Below are positions 1 through 9,104 of a DNA stretch of 30,271 nucleotides, in pieces. Within the stretch, counting starts at the first letter, position 1; every line of letters starts with the position of its first letter. The position numbers were made by a program, and so were the translations under genes. This DNA comes from an uncultured Flavobacteriales bacterium (GTDB lineage: Bacteria; Bacteroidota; Bacteroidia; Palsa-965): positions 1 to 30,271 of the forward strand of contig CALJIF010000067.1 in the NCBI GenBank assembly GCA_937974275.1, given 5' to 3'. The notes beneath the pieces are model-generated. The model saw nothing but the letters and a program-made list of their open reading frames with translations. It was not told the DNA's origin and searched no databases.

Positions 1-2
1 AT

Positions 3-2657
3 GACAGAGGAATCAGTTTTTACAGTGACCACCGAAATCGTTTTTACAGTTGTCGGGAAATTGAATTTCCGGGAGTAATCATGGGAGAATGGGAAGGTAA
101 AATTTTTGTGTTGTCCGACTCTGCTCAAATATCTGCCATCGATATTGCGACACGTAAGGTGGTGAAGCGGATAAATATTACAAATCCGCAATTTAAGTAC
201 AATAGAAACGCGGCTAGTCTTAGTGCTGTGCAATTGGGACCCTACATGTTTTTTTCTGTTGTTGATTCGGCTTTGGCAATTTATCATGCAGGGACTTCAC
301 AGCTGGAGTTAAGAACATATACTCAAGATGTTTCACAACCTTTTTATTTAACGAATCAAACGGGTGCAATTATGTCCGGAAATATCGTTGAAGAAATTCG
401 GTTTAAAAACGGCTTGCTATATTATCATTCGCACACTGTAGTTGGACTTGGGAACACGCGCATTGCATGCGGTATTCATCACGATGGTCAGTTGTGGCTG
501 GGCGGTGAGAATGGACTGTTTGTTGTAGATAGTGCATCATCTGTTTTGAAAGCACATTATAGAGGACTGAATACTACTACTACAGGAGCAGATTTCATCT
601 ATGCATTTAGAAAGGATCAAGCCGGAAACTTGTTGATCTGTACTAATACGGGTGGACTATATTTCTACTCCAAATCGCGAAATCGTTTTCCTGTTTTGCG
701 TTCTCCTGATACGCGTTTTAATATGATTAAATGCATAGCAGCCAAAGATGCGGTGGTTGTTTCCGGACAATATGGAGGAGGGCTAAGTGTATATTCTAAT
801 GGAATTTGCACTACCTATTCAAATGTTAATGAAGGCCCGGAGTTCGATCATGTTTGGGGAGTTCAGTTGTTGGATACTGCGCATGTTACAATGGTTACGG
901 ATCGTGATGTACTGAAATATAACTATCGTTCCGGAAAAGTAATTCAACAGTTTCGATTTTCGGATCAATACCAGCTGATGTTTCCAAGGTTTAATGTGAC
1001 CAAAGATGGATATTATATCAATCTATCTTCCGGAATTAACAGTGGGTTGTATGTGTTAAATGACCACTGGCAGTTAGATACAATATTGTATTTAAATAAT
1101 CGGATTATAACTACATATGCAGAAGTTGATGAAGGCGTATTTATCATTGGCACAACTGATGGTTTATATAAATACGATAGCGGGCAACTTCGAACTCTAG
1201 CTGATGATGTGTGGGTGAAGTCGGTTTGTATTACCGGCTCAGGAATTGGTTATGTCGGGACTACTACGGGGTGTTATGTTTTTGAGCAATCGTGGCAATT
1301 GGACAGAATACTGACCACTGAAACAGGAATGCCGGACAATTTAGTATACGGTGTTTTGGAAGATGATCAGAACTGTATATGGATGAGCACGAACAGGGGA
1401 ATAGTTCGCTATGAGCCGAAATCAGATCGATACACATCATACACCATTAATGATGGATTACAGTCGAATGAATTTAACACAGGCGCATATTTTAAAAGTG
1501 CTGATGGTCGACTGTATTTTGGAGGTGTCAATGGTATTACGATAATTGATCCGAAGTCGCTGTACATTAATATGCATGCGCCGACTGTGATTATCCATAA
1601 AATTATGGTTGCGGATGAGCCTTGGCATAAAGACACCGCCTATAACATCATCACTCGAATTGAATTACCCTATAATTCAAGTACAATTTCATTTGATTTT
1701 GCCGGTGCTGAATTCAGTTTGTGGGAAAGGAATACATTCCGGTATAGACTGGAAGGACTGGAAGAAAAATGGATCGAATCGGGTACCGCACATTTTGCAC
1801 GATATTCAAATCTTAAGCCGGGCGAATATGTTTTTATTGTTCAATGCGCCAATGCGGACGGTATTTGGGGATTTGAAAAACGAATTGCAATAGTTGTAGC
1901 AGCTCCGTATTGGCAGCAATCCTGGTTTTATTTTCTTGAGGTGTTTGTACTAATGTTGATCATCGTTGTGGTTATTTATCTCGTACGCCTACGACAGCAA
2001 AGAAAATTACAACGAGAACTTAAAGTGCGGGAACGATTGGAACAGGAACGAGTACGTATTTCTCGCGATTTGCATGATAACGTGGGTGCGCAACTATCAT
2101 ACGTTATTTCGGGATTGGATCGAATGATGGCACATCCCGAGATATGGAAGGATGAGGATGAATTTATTAAACGATTGTCCGGACTTTCCGCATTCGGACG
2201 AGATGCTATGTTGACCTTACGTGAAACTATCTGGGCTATCAGTTCCAAAGAATTAGCAGCTGATGACTTCGCTGATCGATTTAAACAATATGTGTTACGT
2301 ATAATGAACGATCACAACGATTGTCGTGTTGAGTTCTCTGAAAAATTTGAATCTGAATTTAAGTTTACACCGGAAAGTTCGTTAAGTGTGTTCAGGATTT
2401 GTCAGGAAGCGTTTCACAATTGTTTGAAGCATGCAAACGCACGGCTAATAAAAATTCAATTTATATCTACACGTTCCACTTTTGAATTCAGGCTTGGTGA
2501 TGATGGCTCCGGATTTGATCAGGATAAGGCAGATATTGTGAATCATTACGGACTGGAGAATATGAAGGCCAGGGCAGCAGAGTTAAAGGGAACGCTTACT
2601 ATTCAATCAATGGCCGGAAGAGGTACGGAAGTACATCTGGTGGTTCCCGTTCAATAA
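3..2657 (+). CDS. Propeller-type sensor histidine kinase (5' end outside window)
   Basis: Membrane sensor kinase of a two-component system. The frame is already open at base 3 and reads through the first ATG (base 81), so the gene starts outside the window and the signal peptide is missing. Counting from the ATG at 81, residues 1-500 look like a periplasmic beta-propeller with Reg_prop-like strands (clear at about 420-464). A Y_Y_Y domain follows at about 527-605 and one membrane helix at about 613-637. Next come a HisKA_3 dimerisation domain with phospho-accepting His665 (RDLHDN) and a HATPase domain with the N box around Asn780 and the G box DDGSGF near 807. The order propeller, Y_Y_Y, TM, kinase is typical of Bacteroidota carbohydrate or envelope sensors. 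No SusC/SusD or polysaccharide genes lie nearby, so the signal is unknown. The partner is the regulator gene 49 bp downstream. Confidence 0.95.
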   Translation, partial: DRGISFYSDHRNRFYSCREIEFPGVIMGEWEGKIFVLSDSAQISAIDIATRKVVKRINITNPQFKYNRNAASLSAVQLGPYMFFSVVDSALAIYHAGTSQLELRTYTQDVSQPFYLTNQTGAIMSGNIVEEIRFKNGLLYYHSHTVVGLGNTRIACGIHHDGQLWLGGENGLFVVDSASSVLKAHYRGLNTTTTGADFIYAFRKDQAGNLLICTNTGGLYFYSKSRNRFPVLRSPDTRFNMIKCIAAKDAVVVSGQYGGGLSVYSNGICTTYSNVNEGPEFDHVWGVQLLDTAHVTMVTDRDVLKYNYRSGKVIQQFRFSDQYQLMFPRFNVTKDGYYINLSSGINSGLYVLNDHWQLDTILYLNNRIITTYAEVDEGVFIIGTTDGLYKYDSGQLRTLADDVWVKSVCITGSGIGYVGTTTGCYVFEQSWQLDRILTTETGMPDNLVYGVLEDDQNCIWMSTNRGIVRYEPKSDRYTSYTINDGLQSNEFNTGAYFKSADGRLYFGGVNGITIIDPKSLYINMHAPTVIIHKIMVADEPWHKDTAYNIITRIELPYNSSTISFDFAGAEFSLWERNTFRYRLEGLEEKWIESGTAHFARYSNLKPGEYVFIVQCANADGIWGFEKRIAIVVAAPYWQQSWFYFLEVFVLMLIIVVVIYLVRLRQQRKLQRELKVRERLEQERVRISRDLHDNVGAQLSYVISGLDRMMAHPEIWKDEDEFIKRLSGLSAFGRDAMLTLRETIWAISSKELAADDFADRFKQYVLRIMNDHNDCRVEFSEKFESEFKFTPESSLSVFRICQEAFHNCLKHANARLIKIQFISTRSTFEFRLGDDGSGFDQDKADIVNHYGLENMKARAAELKGTLTIQSMAGRGTEVHLVVPVQ

Positions 2658-2706
2658 ATACATCAAATGCTGTATTGAAATGAGTTTATAATATGACGTT
2701 GTTTGC

Positions 2707-3369
2707 ATGAATAAGATGATACGTATTGCAATTGTAGATGATAAGCAAATCAACAGAACAGGTTTGCAGGAAAAGTTGTACGGAGCCAACAATATTGAAA
2801 TAGTATTAACGGCTGCGAATGGTGAGGAGTTTTTGGATAAGATGAAATCTTGTCATCCGTTGCCTGATGTGGTATTTATGGATATCGATATGCCGGTGAT
2901 GGATGGTATTGCGGCTGTTAATGCGGGTTCCGTCAAATATCCGAACACTCGTTATCTCATGCTTACAGTGTTTGATGATGACGAAAAAATATTTGATGCT
3001 ATTAAAGCAGGTGCAGTGGGGTATTTATTAAAAGATGAAAGTCCGGAGCGCTTGATTAATGCTCTATATGAAGTAATCGAATATGGCGGTGCTCCAATGA
3101 GTCCGCGTATTGCGCGAAAGTCGTTAAAGTTGTTAGCAGGTGGAGGTAATCAGAAAGCAAGTAATCGTAGCGATGTTTTAGGTGATAAGGAAATGGAGGT
3201 GTTGAAAGGTTTAGTTGATGGAATGGATTATAAGAAAATTGCTGAGCGAATGAATCTAAGTCCGTTAACTGTTCGCACGCACATTACTAATATTTACAAA
3301 AAGCTTCACGTTAATAATAAAGCTCAAGCCATTAATCTTGCTTTAAAGAATAAGTGGTTCATGTTCTGA
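2707..3369 (+). CDS. NarL/LuxR-family response regulator
   Basis: DNA-binding response regulator, the likely partner of the upstream kinase (49-bp gap, same strand). The receiver domain spans residues 5-125, with acid-pocket Asp11/Asp12, phospho-accepting Asp59 (FMDIDMP), Thr87 and Lys109 (YLLKDES). A GerE/LuxR helix-turn-helix follows at about 155-215 (MEVLKGLVDGM, then LTVRTHITNIYKKL). The length of 220 residues is normal. The start is the ATG at 2707; a second in-frame ATG at 2716 would remove three residues and is equally possible. HisKA_3 kinases usually pair with this regulator class, which supports the match. Targets cannot be seen from the sequence. Confidence 0.95.
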   Translation: MNKMIRIAIVDDKQINRTGLQEKLYGANNIEIVLTAANGEEFLDKMKSCHPLPDVVFMDIDMPVMDGIAAVNAGSVKYPNTRYLMLTVFDDDEKIFDAIKAGAVGYLLKDESPERLINALYEVIEYGGAPMSPRIARKSLKLLAGGGNQKASNRSDVLGDKEMEVLKGLVDGMDYKKIAERMNLSPLTVRTHITNIYKKLHVNNKAQAINLALKNKWFMF

Positions 3370-3417
3370 ACGAAGACAACGCAAATTTGAAAAATGGATA
3401 GGATGCAGTTGTCGTTA

Positions 3418-4620
3418 CTATTTGCGAAATAAACAATTACTTGCATTTTGAAGCAGGGTGAAATACACGATTATCCAAATCGGTAACGCTATTATTACTA
3501 AACGATCACCTTGCCAAAAACTGATACCCGAAGTGATGATAATGTACAATAGGGTAAGCAGTGGTATAGCGTTTTCTGCCAACCGGTTTTTTAAAGATTT
3601 TTTGAAGGCAAGAATAATTATTCCCAACACGGCAAGCAAGTGAAATCCAACGGATAGTTTGCGCACTACTTTCGCCCAACCGTGCAATACCGGAAGTGTT
3701 TCTTTGTTACCCGGTAAAAGTTGAGAACCTGAATCGAGATTAGAGAAGATCGTTTCAACTCCGGTAAACGCTGCATTAACCGGATGATGCGCTACATATG
3801 ATAAAATGTCTCCCGTTGTCCATGCTGCAGTTGCACTTGCAATTTGTTGCGCGTCATTCTCGTTAGGTCCGCTTTGTAACGGAAAGGAAATGCCCTCTAC
3901 ACGTGCATAAAGTAGTTGCAAATAATAGTCGTGAATGGTGATGCTTCCAATCTTCGAAAAGAAAAAGCTTCCCTGCTGAATTTTCATTAGTACAGGTTGT
4001 GTCATGACGATGATGATGGATGCTATCACCGGAATTTTAAAAATAGAGCGTCCTGATTTCTTCTTTAACGCACGATACAACAGCGCAGCAAGAATTCCTA
4101 CGTACAGATACAGAAATAAAGGCTTGATTACCGACGCTATTCCGATTATTAAAATACTGTGTAAGATTTTTGCGGGTGACTTGGAAAACTGAACATACAC
4201 TAATACGCACATTAAAAACGTAATGATATTTTCAGTTAACGCATGACCGGTCTGTACCAGTAATGTTGGGTGTATGCCATACAACACGACGATTGCAACC
4301 CAAAGTATAATCGATCGAAATGTGCTTCTGTTTGTCGCGAATAATAACATTCCGCCGGTTACATGAAGCACAAATTGAAAGCACCATAGTAGTTGAATTC
4401 CCCCTAGTTTGGATAATCCCGCAACAAGTAATGGATACAAGTAGGGTCGAGTTGAAGAAGCGTAACCACCTATATCAAGCAAATATTCTCCGTATGCTTT
4501 GTATTGTTGTGCATCTACTGCACTAAACATGGAGCCTTGTAAGTGTGTAAAGACATTCCATTGGTATAACAATACAATACCCAATGTTGCAAGTAAGCTG
4601 CCTTCAACAAAGAGCCGCAT
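3418..4620 (-). CDS. Polytopic membrane protein, GT-C glycosyltransferase-like
   Basis: Integral membrane protein of about 400 residues with roughly ten hydrophobic helices. After the first helix comes an extracytoplasmic loop with a D-x-x-x-Y motif (SAVDAQQYKAYGEYLL), then a TRPYLYPLL segment. This layout resembles GT39/ArnT/PMT-type GT-C enzymes, which use lipid-linked sugars and carry acidic residues in the first loop. The similarity is by eye only, so substrate and activity are unknown. I use the ATG at 4620, preceded by purine-rich GGAAGGGTGG. The frame stays open to a TTG at 4692, just after an in-frame stop, so up to 24 more N-terminal residues are possible. It lies downstream of the hydrolase gene on the same strand and converges with the response regulator gene. 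Confidence 0.7.
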   Translation of the reverse strand: MRLFVEGSLLATLGIVLLYQWNVFTHLQGSMFSAVDAQQYKAYGEYLLDIGGYASSTRPYLYPLLVAGLSKLGGIQLLWCFQFVLHVTGGMLLFATNRSTFRSIILWVAIVVLYGIHPTLLVQTGHALTENIITFLMCVLVYVQFSKSPAKILHSILIIGIASVIKPLFLYLYVGILAALLYRALKKKSGRSIFKIPVIASIIIVMTQPVLMKIQQGSFFFSKIGSITIHDYYLQLLYARVEGISFPLQSGPNENDAQQIASATAAWTTGDILSYVAHHPVNAAFTGVETIFSNLDSGSQLLPGNKETLPVLHGWAKVVRKLSVGFHLLAVLGIIILAFKKSLKNRLAENAIPLLTLLYIIITSGISFWQGDRLVIIALPIWIIVYFTLLQNASNCLFRK

Positions 4621-4718
4621 TATTGCCACCCTTCCGCTGTTATTGTCAAACAGCAGCTGTTGTAATTTGAATTGTTTTCCTGAGGAGATCAACGATTAAA
4701 AAAAAGCGGCCGCGTATA

Positions 4719-5543
4719 TTATAATTCTGCAAGTCGAAACGTCTGATCTACGCTCACTCCACGATCTGTTTGAATAAGTGTGCAACATTCATGTTGCGCG
4801 TCGTGCTCGAAAAACAATACATAGTTTTCGGAAGCTGCTTTAGGTAAAAACACTTCTTTTTCTTCCAGTGTTTTCAACGGTTGTGTGTCATACGCCATAA
4901 TCCATGGTAACGGAACGTGTGCAGCAGAAGGAAGCAGATCAGCCATAAAGACTACAGTTTTTCCTTTGTACGATATATGCGGCAGCATCATCGCTCCGGT
5001 ATGCCCATAGGTGAACCAAATGTCAAAACCGTCCGTAAGCTGTTCCCCTTCCTTTAAGAACTTGAGTTGACCGCTTTCTTGTATCGGCAAAATGTTTTCT
5101 TTCAGAAAGGATGCTTTTTCTCGTGCGTTCGGTTTTGTCGCCCAATCCCAATGAAATTCATTGCTCCAATATGTTGCATTCTTAAAAGCGGTTTTACCGT
5201 TTTTATCTATGCTGCCTCCGCAATGATCAAAGTGCAGGTGCGTTAAAAATACATCCGTAATATCATCACGGTGAAATCCTTTTTGCTTTAAGGAGCTATC
5301 TAATGTCGCGTCACCATTAAGGAAATAATAACTAAAGAATTTGGCATCTTGTTTATCACCGATTCCATTATCGATCAGAATCAAACGGTTGCCGCTTTCC
5401 ACCAACAAACAACGCATTGCCCAATTGCACATGTTATTATCGTCGGCAGCATTTTTTTTGCTCCACATACTTTTCGGAACTACGCCGTGCATGGCACCAC
5501 CGTCCAGTTTAAAAAATCCTGTATCAATCGTGTGTAAATTCAT
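4719..5543 (-). CDS. Metallo-beta-lactamase-fold hydrolase
   Basis: Soluble MBL-fold hydrolase of 274 residues with no signal peptide. The metal-binding motif HLHFDH is at residues 102-107 (His102, His104, Asp106, His107). Further likely ligands are His181 (TYGHTGA), Asp202 (FMADLLP) and His247 (FEHDAQ). This is a full two-metal site. The layout, with about 100 residues before the first motif, matches the lactonase-like (AttM/AiiA-type) and general MBL-fold hydrolases rather than glyoxalase II or RNase J. Lactone hydrolysis is only a possibility from the family. The ATG at 5543 directly follows the stop codon of the small membrane protein gene (TAA-ATG), so the two are probably co-translated. 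Confidence 0.85.
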   Translation of the reverse strand: MNLHTIDTGFFKLDGGAMHGVVPKSMWSKKNAADDNNMCNWAMRCLLVESGNRLILIDNGIGDKQDAKFFSYYFLNGDATLDSSLKQKGFHRDDITDVFLTHLHFDHCGGSIDKNGKTAFKNATYWSNEFHWDWATKPNAREKASFLKENILPIQESGQLKFLKEGEQLTDGFDIWFTYGHTGAMMLPHISYKGKTVVFMADLLPSAAHVPLPWIMAYDTQPLKTLEEKEVFLPKAASENYVLFFEHDAQHECCTLIQTDRGVSVDQTFRLAEL

Positions 5544-5870
5544 TTACTTAAAAGGATTTTGGTAATCGTTAGTACTTGAATTTTTGTCTGTTGATTGCTG
5601 TTCCAAAGGCGGATATTCTTTCAACCCCGTTTCAGCAAGCATTGGCGGCTTTTCGCGAAAGGTTGATACTGCTGCAACAACCGAGAAGACCATGAAAAAT
5701 AATGAAATAAGCAGCATGATAATTCCTCCGATTATGGCTTCATCCGGAATCAAGCTGCCTTCAAAGAAGTCAGAAGCTGCACAACTGCATTCCGACTTGC
5801 CCATAATCATAAGGGAAATAACCACTCCGATCGTGCTGAGCATAATAGCAAGTATCGATAATATTTTCAT
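5544..5870 (-). CDS. Small two-helix membrane protein, function unknown
   Basis: Unrecognised 108-residue protein. The start is the ATG at 5870 (MKILSILAIML). The frame is open a little further upstream, but only to a TTG at 5912. Two hydrophobic helices lie at about residues 1-22 and 44-72, separated by a short loop with a C-S-C motif (SECSCAASDF). The C-terminal 35 residues are polar and rich in Pro, Gln, Ser and Asn. This fits a small inner-membrane protein with the CSC loop on one side and both ends on the other. Its stop codon abuts the start of the MBL hydrolase gene, so it leads that operon. No family is recognised; a general DUF-type membrane protein of Bacteroidota is likely. Confidence 0.7.
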   Translation of the reverse strand: MKILSILAIMLSTIGVVISLMIMGKSECSCAASDFFEGSLIPDEAIIGGIIMLLISLFFMVFSVVAAVSTFREKPPMLAETGLKEYPPLEQQSTDKNSSTNDYQNPFK

Positions 5871-5885
5871 AAGCCTTGTGTTGGT

Positions 5886-5912
5886 TAAAAATACACATTT
5901 CGCTTCGTGCAA
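5886..5912 (-). promoter_or_regulatory. Candidate promoter of the small membrane protein operon
   Basis: On the minus strand a TTG (5912-5910) stands 16 nt before TATTTTTA (5893-5886), which is one mismatch from the Bacteroidota -7 box TAnnTTTG. The start codon at 5870 lies 15 nt beyond. Position and spacing are good, but the box is imperfect. Confidence 0.3.
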
Positions 5913-5938
5913 TCTATAGTGCTTCGTATTTTCACCAC

Positions 5939-7186
5939 ATGATGAAACGAGTGGTCATTACAGGAATGGGAGCTATAACGCCGTTGGGAAATTCTGTCTC
6001 TGAATTTGCGACAAATCTTTTTAATGGCGTTTCGGGTGCTGCACGGATACAACGCTTCGATGCAACTAATTTTAAAACACAGTTTGCCTGTGAGTTGAAA
6101 AATTTCAATTCTGAAACATACATCGAACGAAGTCAGTTGCGAAAAATGGATCCTGTTACATGGTATGCTATGGCAGCGTGCGAACAAGCTATTCAGGAAT
6201 CGGGTATATTGGTAACAGGCAACAAAAATAGAATTGGAGTAATTTGGGCCAGTGGCAACGGAGGACTTTATACGTTGCAGGAACAGATATCTGAATTTGC
6301 AACGGGAAACGGAATTCCACGATTCAATCCTTTCTTTATTCCGAAAACATTGATCGATATTACTTCAGGTTACATTTCCATGAAGTATGAATTACGTGGT
6401 ATCAATTATACTGCGGTTTCTGCATGTGCTTCATCCAACACGGCCATCATGGATGCGTTCAATTACATTCGATGGGGAAAGGCAGATGCTATAATAACCG
6501 GAGGAAGTGAAGCGCCGATCTGTGAATCCGGTATTGGTGGATTTAATGCATTGAAAGCGTTGTCAACCAGGAATGAATCTCCTGAAACAGCTTCACGACC
6601 GTATGATGCACATCGAGATGGATTTGTGATGGGCGAGGGTGCGGGTGCATTGGTTTTGGAGGAACTGGAGCATGCTAAAAAACGTGGTGCAACGATTTAC
6701 GCAGAAGTTATCGGTTGTGGAATGTCTGCTGATGCTTATCATTTAACTTCTGTTCATCCTGAAGGTCTTGGTGCACAATTGGCTATGCAGATGGCGTTGG
6801 ATGATGCACACATTCAGTTTTCGGATATCGACTACATTAACACACACGGAACATCAACTCCCAATGGTGACATTGCGGAATTGAAGGCGATTCAGGCCAT
6901 GGCAGGAGCTGCTGTTAAAACCGTCAACATGAGTTCTACCAAATCGATGACCGGTCATTTACTTGGTGCTGCCGGAGCTGTTGAAGCCATAGCCTGCGTT
7001 GCTGCTATACGTTCCAATACTGTTCCACCAACGATCAACTTCACGGAACCTGATCCGGAATTGCCGCAAGGAATCAATATTACGCCGAATACCGCGGTAC
7101 AGCGCGAAGTTAACGTGGCGATGAGTAATACCTTCGGTTTTGGAGGTCACAACGCTATTTCCATATTCAAGAAATGGAGTGAATAA
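5939..7186 (+). CDS. fabF: Beta-ketoacyl-[ACP] synthase II (FabF-type)
   Basis: Condensing enzyme that extends acyl-ACP with malonyl-ACP in fatty-acid synthesis. It has 415 residues from the ATG at 5939; the ATG at 5942 is equally possible. The frame is open further upstream only from a TTG inside the divergent gene. The thiolase-fold N-terminus reads VVITGMGAITPLG. The catalytic triad is complete: Cys163 (VSACASSN), His303 (NTHGTSTPNGD) and His340 (KSMTGHLLGAAG), with Lys335. The FGFGGHN loop sits near the end. The neighbours are not the usual acpP and rnc, so this may be a second FabF or one devoted to a special lipid rather than the housekeeping copy. Confidence 0.92.
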   Translation: MMKRVVITGMGAITPLGNSVSEFATNLFNGVSGAARIQRFDATNFKTQFACELKNFNSETYIERSQLRKMDPVTWYAMAACEQAIQESGILVTGNKNRIGVIWASGNGGLYTLQEQISEFATGNGIPRFNPFFIPKTLIDITSGYISMKYELRGINYTAVSACASSNTAIMDAFNYIRWGKADAIITGGSEAPICESGIGGFNALKALSTRNESPETASRPYDAHRDGFVMGEGAGALVLEELEHAKKRGATIYAEVIGCGMSADAYHLTSVHPEGLGAQLAMQMALDDAHIQFSDIDYINTHGTSTPNGDIAELKAIQAMAGAAVKTVNMSSTKSMTGHLLGAAGAVEAIACVAAIRSNTVPPTINFTEPDPELPQGINITPNTAVQREVNVAMSNTFGFGGHNAISIFKKWSE

Positions 7187-7254
7187 CATTTTTGTGTGAA
7201 TAAACGATACTGTGCGGCTACATTCGGTGTGTGGGTATTCGGTAAGTTTATTTC

Positions 7255-8622
7255 ATGAAGACAGAGCGTATTCACCTGATTGCAATCGGCGGCAGCGCAA
7301 TGCACAATATGGCATTGGCGTTACATGAAAAAGGTCACCATGTTACAGGTTCGGATGATGAAATTCGCGAACCGTCCAGAAGTCGTTTACAGCGAGCGGG
7401 TCTTTTGCCGGCATATGATGGTTGGAATCCCGATGTGATTACTTCGGAATTGGATGCGGTTATTTTGGGGATGCATGCTCGTGCTGATAATCCTGAATTA
7501 CTTCGTGCACAAGAACTTGGTTTAAAAGTGTATTCTTATCCTGAATATTTATACGAGCAAAGTAAAGGCAAAACACGCATCGTTATTGGGGGCAGTCATG
7601 GTAAAACATCCATCACTGCCATGATCTTGCATGTGCTTCGCAAGTGCGGAGTAGATGCAGATTTTATGGTTGGTGCGCAGTTGGAAGGATTCGATACCAT
7701 GGTGCGCATGACGCGTGATGCAAAGTATATGGTGCTGGAAGGTGATGAATATCTGGCTTCACCGATTGATCGTCGTCCTAAATTTCATTTATATCATCCG
7801 CATATTGCAGTGTTGAGCGGAATTGCCTGGGATCACATCAACGTATTTCCGACGTATGATATGTATGTCGATCAGTTTCGGAAATTCATTCAACTAATTG
7901 AACCGAATGGTAAGTTGTTTTATTGCCGGCACGATTCGGATTTAAATAAGTTGGCCGGAGAAAATTATCCTCAGATTTCGGCAATCGGTTATGGTGTTCC
8001 TGAACATCGGATTGATAATGGAATCACGTATTTGATTCGGAACGAAAAGCAAGTTCCGCTAAAAGTATTTGGTGATCACAACCTGATGAATCTGGAAGCA
8101 GCGCGATTAGTGTGCGAGCAAATTGGAGTTGCACAACACGATTTTGATCATGCCATACAATCATTTAAAGGCGCAGCGAAACGCTTGGAACCTGTTCGTG
8201 TAGAAGAAAATTTCGCGTGTTACAAAGATTTTGCGCATTCGCCTTCAAAGCTGAAAGCCACTATTGGTGCTGTCCGTAAGCAATTCCCGAATAGGAAATT
8301 AATTGCGTGTATGGAATTGCATACATTCAGTTCGTTAACGGCTGAATTTTTACTGCAATACGCAGGCTCCATGAATGAAGCGGATGAAGCCTTGGTGTAT
8401 TTCAATCCGCACACGATAGCGCATAAAAAACTGCCGCCAATTACTGTTGAGCAAGTGCGCGGTTCTTTTGCACGTGAAGACATCATCGTCAGTAATGATT
8501 CGTCAGCGATGGTTAGTTTGCTGCAAGGAAAAAAATGGGACAACAGCGTGCTGCTATTGATGACATCAGGAAATTTTGATGGCGTAGATTTTAATGATCT
8601 CGCACAATCACTGCAAACCTAA
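7255..8622 (+). CDS. mpl: Mur-ligase family murein peptide ligase (Mpl-like)
   Basis: ATP-dependent ligase of 455 residues. Mpl attaches a recycled cell-wall tripeptide (L-Ala-gamma-D-Glu-meso-Dap) to UDP-MurNAc, saving peptidoglycan material. The N-terminal Rossmann-like domain reads IGGSAMHNMA and GSDDEIREPS. The Mur ligase P-loop GGSHGKTS is at residues 112-119. Central-domain motifs are LEGDEYLASP near 159 and HINVFPTYDMY, and DHNLMNLEAA marks the junction to the C-terminal domain. The N-terminal sequence and the EGDEY element fit Mpl better than MurC. In Bacteroidota such genes are often labelled only peptidoglycan synthetase. The last 4 bp overlap the stop of the convergent DUF4199 gene. 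Confidence 0.87.
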   Translation: MKTERIHLIAIGGSAMHNMALALHEKGHHVTGSDDEIREPSRSRLQRAGLLPAYDGWNPDVITSELDAVILGMHARADNPELLRAQELGLKVYSYPEYLYEQSKGKTRIVIGGSHGKTSITAMILHVLRKCGVDADFMVGAQLEGFDTMVRMTRDAKYMVLEGDEYLASPIDRRPKFHLYHPHIAVLSGIAWDHINVFPTYDMYVDQFRKFIQLIEPNGKLFYCRHDSDLNKLAGENYPQISAIGYGVPEHRIDNGITYLIRNEKQVPLKVFGDHNLMNLEAARLVCEQIGVAQHDFDHAIQSFKGAAKRLEPVRVEENFACYKDFAHSPSKLKATIGAVRKQFPNRKLIACMELHTFSSLTAEFLLQYAGSMNEADEALVYFNPHTIAHKKLPPITVEQVRGSFAREDIIVSNDSSAMVSLLQGKKWDNSVLLLMTSGNFDGVDFNDLAQSLQT

Positions 8623-9104
8623 ATCTTCGGTGATAACAGATTGTTGGTCTTACGCAACAATAGCGTTACTACAACCGAAACGAAAAATCCGATAATCACG
8701 TTGGTGATTGCAAGAAACAAGGCGCCGGAAAGCATATTACTTTCAGTAAGATTAGATAGCGCAATTCGAATTTTTGAATTCGTTAATCCGGCATTGCGCA
8801 TTTCGGTCATGTACATGTCCATATCCAGGTGTGTCCAAGCCACAAATGAATAAGCCGAGAATAACAATCCGGCTATCGCTGCAGTTAACACACCAAATTT
8901 CAATCCGTCTTTAAACGACAAGGTGTCGTTCAATTCCTTTTCCTTGGTGAGTTTAATTCCCAAATAGATCGCAGCAATAAATACGATACGACTTCCATAT
9001 TGTAGTATGGAAGTCGCTGTACCATTAGGAACTACAAGTACCAGCAGTTCCAGTGTCATCATGACGAAGCCTGCAATAAGGCCTGTTTTAACGGCTTGTC
9101 TCAT
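8619..9104 (-). CDS. DUF4199 family membrane protein
   Basis: Membrane protein of 161 residues with four hydrophobic helices (about 5-25, 31-49, 69-90 and 128-150). The pattern of short helices and a charged loop (LTKEKELNDTLSFKDGLKFG) matches the DUF4199 family, which is common in Bacteroidota and of unknown function. Its ATG shares one base with the stop of rho (TAATG on the minus strand), so its translation is probably coupled to rho. Its stop overlaps the end of the Mpl gene, which converges on it. Confidence 0.85.
   Translation of the reverse strand: MRQAVKTGLIAGFVMMTLELLVLVVPNGTATSILQYGSRIVFIAAIYLGIKLTKEKELNDTLSFKDGLKFGVLTAAIAGLLFSAYSFVAWTHLDMDMYMTEMRNAGLTNSKIRIALSNLTESNMLSGALFLAITNVIIGFFVSVVVTLLLRKTNNLLSPKI

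Noticed and set aside
56..70. Inverted repeat GGAAATT-G-AATTTCC just before the ATG at 81, and an 11-bp direct repeat at 16-26 and 40-50
   Set aside because: The kinase frame is open across this stretch and fits the propeller pattern, so these are more likely coding coincidences than an operator.
3370..3435. GACAAC/GTTGTC and GCAAAT/ATTTGC pairs at the convergent end of the regulator gene
   Set aside because: The halves are not nested, so they do not form a simple hairpin terminator.
4698..4713. GCGGCCGC palindrome followed by eight T on the minus strand, after the MBL gene
   Set aside because: The palindrome has no room for a loop, so a stable terminator hairpin cannot form; at most a weak pause site.
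7191..7226. TTTG and TACATTCG as a promoter for the Mpl gene
   Set aside because: The spacing of 24 nt is too long and the -7 box has a mismatch.
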